From Nitrospirales bacterium (GTDB lineage: Bacteria > Nitrospirota > Nitrospiria > Nitrospirales > UBA2166): a DNA stretch of 5,415 nucleotides. The notes under the pieces were generated by a model. That model was not told the origin of the DNA. It did not search any database and was given only the letters and a program-made list of their open reading frames with translations. The DNA is taken from assembly GCA_029261375.1 (NCBI GenBank), contig JAJDBL010000410.1:1-5415 (forward strand), in the 5' to 3' direction. The position numbers were made by a program, and so were the translations under genes. Positions 1-5,095 of the stretch are shown here, piece after piece (positions within the stretch are counted from its first letter, which is position 1; each line of letters starts with the position of its first letter).

Positions 1-897
1 GCCGCGTGGTTTGGGGTATACCTCGCGAGACGGATTACGGTGCCGATTGAGAAACTCGCGGAAGGGACAAAGGCCGTGGCTGCTGGAGAACTCGGTGTCC
101 GCATTGATGTCAAGGCAGACGGGGAAATGGGGACGCTTATCGAATCGTTCAATAAAATGTCCAACGATTTGCGTGTGAGTAATGCGGAGTTAGTAAAAGC
201 TCAGAAGGTCGCGGCCTGGCGTGAAGTGGCTCAGCGTATGGCGCATGAGATTAAGAATCCTCTGACGCCAATTCAGCTCTCCGCACAACGCTTGCGCAAA
301 AAGGCGGTCGAAGGTGTCGAAGACATTCATCAGACCGTGCAGGATGCGACAGGCATCATTATCAATGAAGTCCAAAGTTTGATGCGCCTCGTCGACTCTT
401 TTTCGACCTTTGCACGCATGCCGGAACCCGTTATGGCAGAGGACTCGCTCCATGACGTGATTCGTGATGTCAGCATGCTCTATACCACTGCCCAGCGGGA
501 TGTGAAAGTGGCGCAGAGCCTGGATGATGCCGTGCCGCTGATCTCCATGGATCGTGAGCAAATGAAGCGGGTATTTGTGAACTTGTTTGAGAATGCCATT
601 GAAGCCATGGATCATAAGGGCCGAATCTCAGTCAGAACGCGCTTTGATGCGCAGCAACAAAAGGTCCATGTTGAGGTGGAAGATGAAGGGAAGGGGATTC
701 AGGCTGAGGATCGTGATCGGCTGTTTCTTCCATACTTTTCGAATACGAAAAACGGAACGGGGCTAGGGCTTGCAATTGTGAACCGCATCATTACCGACCA
801 TCGTGGCCATATTCATGTGGTGAGTAACGGATCTGTCGGAACTACTTTCGCGATGGAACTTTCCGTGGGGGAAGCTGGTCAGCCGCTCGCGGCGTAA
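1..897 (+). CDS. NtrY-like sensor histidine kinase, C-terminal part (5' end outside window)
   Basis: The reading frame is open from base 1, so 298 residues are visible and the N-terminus is missing; the GTG at 40 is internal. Residues 4-10 are the end of a membrane helix followed by RR, then a HAMP domain (about 14-60). A short helical linker (SNAELVKAQK) leads straight into the dimerisation domain, with no PAS domain between. The H-box WREVAQRMAHEIKNPLTP puts the phosphoaccepting His at residue 82 (codon 244-246); this wording is typical of NtrY-type kinases. The ATPase domain has the N-box NLFENAIEAM (Asn198), G1 DEGKG (228-232), an F-box-like LFLPYF and G2 GTGLGL (252-257). All catalytic motifs are present, so the kinase should be active. 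It should sense a signal at or across the inner membrane, autophosphorylate and pass phosphate to a receiver. The best partner in view is the receiver of the REC-LpxC fusion at 3635. The NtrY label rests on H-box similarity; the sensed signal is unknown. Confidence 0.93.
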   Translation, partial: AAWFGVYLARRITVPIEKLAEGTKAVAAGELGVRIDVKADGEMGTLIESFNKMSNDLRVSNAELVKAQKVAAWREVAQRMAHEIKNPLTPIQLSAQRLRKKAVEGVEDIHQTVQDATGIIINEVQSLMRLVDSFSTFARMPEPVMAEDSLHDVIRDVSMLYTTAQRDVKVAQSLDDAVPLISMDREQMKRVFVNLFENAIEAMDHKGRISVRTRFDAQQQKVHVEVEDEGKGIQAEDRDRLFLPYFSNTKNGTGLGLAIVNRIITDHRGHIHVVSNGSVGTTFAMELSVGEAGQPLAA

Positions 898-916
898 TCC
901 AAAAAAGGTGAGCGAT
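877..916 (+). repeat. Direct repeat copy A: kinase 3' end and junction
   Basis: These 40 bases align without gaps to 3600-3639, with 31 of 40 identical by hand count. The first 15 are identical (ggtcagccgctcgcg), and the A-run plus GGTGA is conserved at the same spacing. Copy A encodes the last residues of the intact kinase (GQPLAA, stop) and the bases after it. Copy B lies just before the REC-LpxC start. In copy A the bases matching the ATGATG start of the fusion gene read gcgata, so that start is lost. Confidence 0.85.
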
Positions 917-957
917 ACACCTACTCCCAAGCCTAAAGACGCAGACGACAACACTAC

Positions 958-966
958 AAAAGGAGG
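958..966 (+). promoter_or_regulatory. Strong Shine-Dalgarno that decides the start of the small gene
   Basis: AAAAGGAGG pairs fully with the 16S rRNA 3' end and sits 7 nt before an in-frame TTG at 974. The alternative in-frame GTG at 908 has only aaaaaagg directly in front of it and lies within the copied kinase/regulator junction. The TTG is therefore the better-supported start. Confidence 0.6.
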
Positions 967-973
967 AACGATA

Positions 974-1327
974 TTGTTAAGAAATGGAGACAAACTACTC
1001 GTTGTACATCGACGGCTTTTTGATGAGGATCAAAGCCGGTTTTTTATTGGAAGTGTCGAGGAATACGACGCGGGTCTGGTCAAAGTAGCCGGACACGCCT
1101 TCGTGCGAGACCCTCTCAGTGGTAAGTATCTGGGAAGATTGGACGCTCGTATAAAAATCTTATCGCTATCTTCAGGTACGCTGATTGTGTATCAGCTACC
1201 CCAAAACACTCAACTGGAGAACATTCAATTCTCAAAAGACTCCAAAGGCGGCATAACAGTCACCGATGGAGATCTGTTTAGCATGGACATATCAGAAATA
1301 CCACATGACGTGAACCCTAAGAAGTGA
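974..1327 (+). CDS. Conserved-looking small protein of unknown function
   Basis: This gene encodes 117 residues from TTG 974, or 139 if translation starts at GTG 908. The extra 22 residues from 908 are a hydrophilic, low-complexity stretch (SDTPTPKPKDADD), while the compact domain begins at LLRNGDKLLVVHRR. I chose 974 because of its perfect Shine-Dalgarno. The protein looks cytoplasmic and beta-rich: it has alternating strands (DKLLVVHRRLF, RFFIGSVEEY, LVKVAGHAFVRDP, TLIVYQLP) and ends with an acidic strand region (TVTDGDLFSMDIS). There is no signal peptide, membrane helix, cysteine pair or catalytic motif. I have a vague memory of hypothetical proteins with a GDKLLVVHRRLF-type start, but no assigned function. 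It lies between the intact kinase and the decayed kinase copy, and its TGA (1325-1327) touches the first recognisable base of that relic, so it probably entered during the rearrangement. Its base composition looks more A-rich than the kinase. Confidence 0.72.
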   Translation: MLRNGDKLLVVHRRLFDEDQSRFFIGSVEEYDAGLVKVAGHAFVRDPLSGKYLGRLDARIKILSLSSGTLIVYQLPQNTQLENIQFSKDSKGGITVTDGDLFSMDISEIPHDVNPKK

Positions 1328-1885
1328 GGGGCCACAAATTCATCTCACGAGAGATGCCGGTCTACAAATAGAGATACAAATGCTAGGTGCGCCTGGCTCA
1401 TCGTTGAACTACGCAGCGTCGCGGTGCGTGCTCGAGAACCTGCTGGATGTAAACGTGAACCTGTCTCGGCGCGAGACGCGAGACGGCGTAGCCATCACTC
1501 TCACCTGACTGTCTATGCCATTTATTCAATGCATAGGCCATGAAACACAGAGGCTGAAGTATAAGAGAGATTAAGTGTCATAAGTCTACATCAGAGCTAG
1601 AGCTGTAGATACAGGGTCAATAAGGGCATTGGACCGCACCTTGAAGTTGTTGATGGTTTGCCATTACTAGCCGGTGGGCTGGTTTGGTTTACAATCCACA
1701 GAAATTGGGTACGAGCACGCTACAATGCGCAACAGCGTAATATGCATATTGACGTCAAAAGTGAGGCGAAGGGGATGCGCCCTCAGAATCGAGACAGGGT
1801 GAGGTCGAGTTGCCCGAACTCATGGACTACAAAAACAATAGTGCGTTACTTGACGGCTGTTGGCCGTAGGCCTTTGTCTAGGAGA
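1324..1885 (+). pseudogene. Decayed second copy of the histidine kinase core
   Basis: This stretch aligns in order to the intact kinase (nt 313-803) and carries stops and frameshifts. From 1326, EGPQIHLTRDAGLQIEIQ matches kinase EGVEDIHQTVQDATGIIINEVQ; SSLNYAA follows, matching SFSTFAR. Next come DVNVNL and RDGV, then a stop at 1506. About 100 bases (1521-1628) show no similarity. LDRTLKLLMV (1629) matches MDREQMKRVFV. A shift to the third frame (about 13 extra bases) leads to 1709, where RARYNAQQ..HIDVKSEAKG...NRDR matches RTRFDAQQ..HVEVEDEGKG...DRDR. Bases 1729-1798 match 651-720 without gaps at about 46 of 70. Weaker similarity (PNSWTTK, then L-T-A-V-G-R) runs to about 1885. The G1 motif reads SEAKG instead of DEGKG, and the G2 glycines are gone. 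No H-box is present. The open frame at 1658-1903 is part of this relic, not a gene. Confidence 0.8.
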
Positions 1886-1945
1886 ATCGGTGGACCGAGC
1901 CCTTGACAAGCATCTGAGGGTACAACGAAGAACACGTGGGAAGCG

Positions 1946-2674
1946 TTGAACCTCGTACTATTTGACCGCTCTGAGTGTCATGCCCCCGGGCAGGTTCAGT
2001 TGACGGACCGACGGTTCGAGCATCTCAAGACCGTGCTCAACGTTCGTGTTGGTGACACCCTGCGCGTTGGGGAAATTGATGGTGAGATGGGCGATGCGGT
2101 CGTGGTGGAAATCAAGGATGAGTCAGTACATCTTCGCTATGAACTCTCTGAAAAACCACCGACGCCCCTGTCCCTGACGTTAATTGTAGGACTTCCGCGT
2201 CCCAGGAGTGTGCCTCGGGTGTTGCGAACGATGACGATGCTGGGGATTAAGAGAATTATCTTTGTTCACGCATATCGGGTTGAGAAACCGTACTGGTCGA
2301 CTGATCACATCTCGACGGATCGTGTGAGGTCTGCATGTCTGGGAGGGCTTGAGCAGGCGATGGATACCTGTGTTCCTGTCGTATCGTTTCGGCGGCGACT
2401 CAAGCCGTTTGTCGAAGATGAGATGCGGCAAGAGATGTACGGGAAACGAGCATTCATTGCTCACCCGTATGCTGACAACGTCTGCCCAGTTGAAATTCGC
2501 GAACCTGTCGTGCTCGCGGTCGGACCCGAGGGAGGGTGGACCGATGAGGAGGTGATCATGTTCGAGAACCAGGGGTTTGAATCTGTCCGTTTAACCTCAC
2601 GCATTTTGGCCCTTGAGACGGCTCTTCCCGTGCTCTGCGCGAAGATATGTTCGTTTTCGGTGCCGCCATTCTGA
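1946..2674 (+). CDS. rsmE: 16S rRNA (uracil-1498-N3)-methyltransferase RsmE
   Basis: The 242-residue product matches the family's usual size (about 240). RsmE uses S-adenosylmethionine to methylate N3 of a conserved uridine in helix 44 of 16S rRNA (U1498 in E. coli numbering) on the assembled 30S subunit. The N-terminal PUA-like RNA-binding domain (1-70) contains RRFEHLKTVLNVRVGD. The C-terminal SPOUT (trefoil-knot) domain has TLIVGLPRP, the conserved YRVEKPYW and LGGLEQAMDT stretches, KPFVEDE, and the SAM-loop AVGPEGGWTDEE (191-202). The last knot motif reads RILALETALPVL, where RILRxETA is usual, so one conserved Arg is replaced by Ala. The start is TTG 1946; the in-frame sequence upstream has no ATG or GTG before a stop at 1904-1906, and GGGA lies 4 nt ahead. 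It starts about 60 bases after the kinase relic ends and precedes the protease by 94 bases. Nothing here links it functionally to its neighbours. Confidence 0.9.
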   Translation: MNLVLFDRSECHAPGQVQLTDRRFEHLKTVLNVRVGDTLRVGEIDGEMGDAVVVEIKDESVHLRYELSEKPPTPLSLTLIVGLPRPRSVPRVLRTMTMLGIKRIIFVHAYRVEKPYWSTDHISTDRVRSACLGGLEQAMDTCVPVVSFRRRLKPFVEDEMRQEMYGKRAFIAHPYADNVCPVEIREPVVLAVGPEGGWTDEEVIMFENQGFESVRLTSRILALETALPVLCAKICSFSVPPF

Positions 2675-2768
2675 ACGTCAATTCGTTATATCTGCCGTGT
2701 GTCTCCAACACGACAATCGGGACGAGGTGTGTGTCAGTTGTCGTCAACGACGTGCAGTGTAAAGAAAT

Positions 2769-3539
2769 ATGACTTTCAAAACCGTCCGCATTACGATTTT
2801 GCTTGTCGTTCTTTTTTTCGTCGCGATGGACGCCGTGCTGACGAAACTACGAACAACAGATTGGGATCATCCATTACGCGTTGTGGTTTACCCTATCAAC
2901 GGCGATCGAAGTGTGACGTCATCACAATATATCGACACCCTTCACGAACCTACTTTTGACTCAATTGGAGGGTTCATGTCACGGGAAGCGGGTCGCCATC
3001 ATGTGCAAATCAAAGACCCAGTAACTGTAAAATTGGCTGGAGAGGTGAAAGCCTTGCCTCCGCAAACACCATCGGATGCGAATACCCTCAAAATCATGTG
3101 GTGGAGTCTCAAACTACGCTACTGGGCCTATGCTTCAGACAATTATGAGGGAGCGGCTCCGAATATAAAGATATTCGTGCTGTTTTATGATCCCAAGACA
3201 CATGCAACGCTTGATCATTCCGTTGGTCTCGAAGAAGGGTTGATCGGCGTGGCAAAAGTCTTTGCAGACCCAAAGCAGGCTGAGCAAAATAACGTTGTCA
3301 TCGCTCACGAAATGTTGCATACGATTGGTGCAACGGACAAATACGGACTAGACACGCTTCAACCGACGTATCCTGAGGGGTATGCCGAACCGAATAAAGC
3401 CCCACTCCTTCCCCAGAAAAAAGCAGAAATCATGGCCGGGCGGATTCCAGTGTCGGAGTCGAAATCAACCCTTCCCAAGACCCTACGCGATGTCATGATT
3501 GGAGAGACCACGGGAAAAGAAATTCGTTGGGTGGAATAG
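2769..3539 (+). CDS. Membrane-anchored, metzincin-like zinc metalloprotease (putative)
   Basis: The product has 256 residues. Residues 5-21 (TVRITILLVVLFFVAMD) form one hydrophobic helix after a short basic start, with no clear signal-peptidase or lipobox site. The rest should therefore lie in the periplasm as an N-terminally anchored domain. The zinc site is HEMLHTIGATD (180-190), which fits HExxHxxGxxD: His180, His184 and probably Asp190 as ligands, with Glu181 as catalytic base. Downstream, AEIMAGR places Met222 where metzincins have the Met-turn. Asp as third ligand is known in snapalysin-type (M7) enzymes; a family assignment is not claimed. A Trp/Tyr-rich stretch (MWWSLKLRYWAYASDNYEG, 110-128) precedes a strand ending VLFYDP. 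The start is ATG 2769, with only a weak A/G-rich ribosome site. The substrate is unknown. The stop codon directly abuts the resumed kinase-tail relic. Base composition looks more A/T-rich than in the kinase or LpxC genes. Confidence 0.8.
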   Translation: MTFKTVRITILLVVLFFVAMDAVLTKLRTTDWDHPLRVVVYPINGDRSVTSSQYIDTLHEPTFDSIGGFMSREAGRHHVQIKDPVTVKLAGEVKALPPQTPSDANTLKIMWWSLKLRYWAYASDNYEGAAPNIKIFVLFYDPKTHATLDHSVGLEEGLIGVAKVFADPKQAEQNNVVIAHEMLHTIGATDKYGLDTLQPTYPEGYAEPNKAPLLPQKKAEIMAGRIPVSESKSTLPKTLRDVMIGETTGKEIRWVE

Positions 3540-3638
3540 CGAGCAACACAGTACGTTTGCGCTATAATGCTTTACGGTCGAGGGTGCGGTTGGGATTGTG
3601 GTCAGCCGCTCGCGACGTGCGTTCAAAAAGGTGAATGA
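3539..3638 (+). pseudogene. Relic of a kinase C-terminal tail, formerly coupled to REC-LpxC
   Basis: The strong part is 3600-3638, which reads GQPLATCVQKGE and then TGA in the kinase frame, matching the intact kinase end GQPLAA. That TGA (3636-3638) overlaps the ATG of the fusion gene at 3635 as ATGA, a classic coupled-operon junction. Weaker similarity lies upstream. The frame at 3571 (FTVEGAVG) resembles the kinase segment FAMELSVG, one base out of frame with GQPLA. GCGAGCAAC at 3539-3547 resembles GTGAGTAAC (kinase VSN, 820-828). Together with 1324-1885 this would complete one decayed kinase copy split by the rsmE-protease pair. Confidence 0.65.
3563..3568 (+). promoter_or_regulatory. Possible -10 box upstream of the REC-LpxC gene
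   Basis: TATAAT is a perfect sigma-70-type -10 hexamer 67 bases before the ATG of the fusion gene. No convincing -35 hexamer lies 16-18 bases upstream (the bases there read cgagca or gagcaa), and there is no TGn extension. If real, it would let the fusion gene be transcribed independently after separation from the kinase. Confidence 0.3.
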
Positions 3639-3639
3639 T
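3600..3639 (+). repeat. Direct repeat copy B, upstream of REC-LpxC
   Basis: This is the partner of 877-916, gapless, with about 31 of 40 bases identical. It contains the ribosome site of the fusion gene (aaaaaggtga, where GGTGA can pair with the distal part of the anti-Shine-Dalgarno) and its start codons ATGATG. The two copies have diverged, so the duplication is not recent. Confidence 0.85.
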
Positions 3640-4900
3640 GGCTGAAACTGTACTAGTAATCGATGACGAGATCTCCATTCTAGATTCTGTCTCTGGCATT
3701 CTCCAGGATGAGGGGTTCGGCGTCGTGACGGCTGCTCGCAGCCGTGATGCTCTTGCTGCGATGAAGAAGTTTGACCCGGCGCTCGTTTTGCTTGATGTGT
3801 GGATGCCCGATGTTGATGGGCTGACGTTGTTGACGAAACTCAAGACAATGCGTCCGACATTACCGGTGATTCTGATATCAGGTCATGGGACCATTGATAC
3901 TGCCGTCCGTGCGCTTCGTCTTGGTGCCGTAGATTTCCTGGAAAAGCCACTCTCGCTTGATGGCCTGGTTCAGGCTGTGAGGGGCGCGATCGGAAATGAG
4001 GGAAAAGCTGCTGAGGTGGCACCATCTGGCCCGACGATCAAAAGTCGCAATCGCGGGACGAAAAGAGCGGCGTCAGTGCCGCAGCGAACTGTTGGAAAGA
4101 GCGTCATTATTGGTGGCGTGGGATTGCACAGTGGGGTCCGGACAGGCTTGATTCTTCAACCACTTGGATTGAATCGAGGTATTCAATTCAGCACTCTTGC
4201 TGGGGATGGGATTGTTGAGGCTCATTTGGACAACGTCGACTTCACCGGATACGCGACAACCTTACTGAAGAATGGATTGCGGGTACGTACCGTCGAACAT
4301 TTCATGTCGTCGATTCATGCGTACGGAATTACAAATCTCTTGGTCAAGGTTGAAGGGGAGCTTCCGATTCTCGATGGTTCAGCGACAGAATTCTGCGATT
4401 TGCTTGATTCAGCAGGGATCGAAGAGCAGTCAGGGACATTGCCCGCGATTGTGATCAAGGAACCAATCACGGTGGCAGATAAGTCCGACGCAGAGATCAC
4501 TATTTTCCCCTATGATGGGTTTAAAATTACCTACGAACTTTCCCACCCGCCTCCAGTCGGTGATCAAACCTATACGTTTGAGCTGGATTCGCCCTCCGCG
4601 TTCCGTGACCAAATCGCGCCGGCGCGTACCTTTGGATTCTTGAACGAGGTGAGTGCGCTGGAAGAGATGGGGTTAGCGAAGGGTGGCAAGCTCGACAACG
4701 TCATTCTTGTATCTGATCATGGGGTCATTAACACCCCTCTCAGGTTTCCAGAAGAGTTTGCGCGTCACAAAATTCTGGACATCATGGGGGACTTCTACTT
4801 GCTCGGGCGGCCAATCAGTGGCGCGATTCATGCGAGAAAGACTGGACATACAGAAAACATTGCGTTGTTACGAAAAATCCGCGACACCTTGAAACTCTAG
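3635..4900 (+). CDS. lpxC: Response-regulator receiver domain fused to LpxC deacetylase
   Basis: The single 421-residue protein has two complete domains. Residues 4-122 form a receiver: acidic pair Asp10-Asp11, phosphoacceptor Asp54 (LLDVWMPDVDG), switch Ser82 (LISGHG) and Lys104 (EKP). A basic, Ala-rich linker follows (123-149). Residues 150-421 are LpxC, which removes acetate from UDP-3-O-acyl-GlcNAc, the committed step of lipid A synthesis, in the cytoplasm. Its active site is intact. TVEHFMS carries Glu221 and zinc ligand His222; RHKILDIMGD carries His378, Lys379 and Asp382; GHTEN carries catalytic His405; RTFGF carries Thr332. ILDGSA, the substrate-tunnel region, is also present. Translation starts at ATG 3635, chosen because it overlaps the TGA of the kinase-tail relic; ATG 3638 is equally possible. 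Only 16 residues follow His405, so the longer C-terminal tail of E. coli LpxC is absent. Phospho-control of the enzyme is inference. Confidence 0.95.
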   Translation: MMAETVLVIDDEISILDSVSGILQDEGFGVVTAARSRDALAAMKKFDPALVLLDVWMPDVDGLTLLTKLKTMRPTLPVILISGHGTIDTAVRALRLGAVDFLEKPLSLDGLVQAVRGAIGNEGKAAEVAPSGPTIKSRNRGTKRAASVPQRTVGKSVIIGGVGLHSGVRTGLILQPLGLNRGIQFSTLAGDGIVEAHLDNVDFTGYATTLLKNGLRVRTVEHFMSSIHAYGITNLLVKVEGELPILDGSATEFCDLLDSAGIEEQSGTLPAIVIKEPITVADKSDAEITIFPYDGFKITYELSHPPPVGDQTYTFELDSPSAFRDQIAPARTFGFLNEVSALEEMGLAKGGKLDNVILVSDHGVINTPLRFPEEFARHKILDIMGDFYLLGRPISGAIHARKTGHTENIALLRKIRDTLKL

Positions 4901-4910
4901 ACGGAGCAGC

Positions 4911-4947
4911 AAAAAATGACCAGCGGTATTTCTAGCCTCGCTGGTCA
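4911..4947 (-). terminator. Intrinsic terminator for the minus-strand methyltransferase gene
   Basis: A 9-bp perfect inverted repeat, TGACCAGCG (4917-4925) and CGCTGGTCA (4939-4947), encloses a 13-nt loop. Read on the minus strand, the hairpin is followed at once by six T (4916-4911), the form of a Rho-independent terminator. On the plus strand no T-run follows, so it would not be a standard terminator for lpxC, although the hairpin lies only 16 bases after the lpxC stop. It is 148 bases downstream of the methyltransferase stop. The stretch between (4948-5095) shows no gene. Confidence 0.75.
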
Positions 4948-5095
4948 GCTCAAGGTGCAGTCATACGATTCGCCTCAACTCAGCAGTTCCAACACACGTT
5001 TTAGTACGTTAGAAGTCCGTCGTTGCTGCGGTTGTCCCTTCGAGAGTATCAGGGCAGGACTGGACCGATCCTTTTCACCCTCCTGCGGCCCCGTC

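Noticed and set aside
190..615. Long minus-strand frame inside the kinase gene
   Set aside because: It is antisense to conserved H-box and N-box coding sequence. His- and Leu-rich composition is typical of such shadows.
1341..1356. Hairpin CATCTC-ACGA-GAGATG 14 bases after the small gene's stop
   Set aside because: The stem is only 6 bp and no T-run follows. The bases also belong to the kinase relic, so a terminator call is not supported.
1463..1477. GTCTCG-GCG-CGAGAC inverted repeat with a further CGAGAC copy
   Set aside because: It is a short palindrome in decayed coding DNA, with no promoter or operator context.
1380..1508. 42-codon ATG frame containing VLENLLD, reminiscent of a kinase N-box
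   Set aside because: In its own frame the surrounding sequence aligns in order to the intact kinase's dimerisation domain and linker (EG..IH.T..DA..G before it, RD after it), so the N-box look is probably coincidence within the pseudogene.
1513..1609. Two 6-bp inverted repeats (CTATGC/GCATAG at 1513-1536, TCTACA/TGTAGA at 1585-1609)
   Set aside because: They are expected by chance at this length. The unaligned stretch 1521-1628 shows no terminal-repeat pair or target duplication that would mark an inserted element.
1658..1903. Open frame of 82 codons from a TTG
   Set aside because: Its best explanation is a relic of the kinase ATPase domain with G1 and G2 residues lost. It has no ribosome site and is preceded by other frames of the same relic.
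1903..1908. Perfect TTGACA -35-like hexamer before rsmE
   Set aside because: No acceptable -10 box lies 16-18 bases downstream. The nearest candidate, TACAAC, is only 12 bases away.
2699..2959. 86-codon frame overlapping the start of the protease gene
   Set aside because: It is a shadow of the protease gene in another frame, with no domain-like features.
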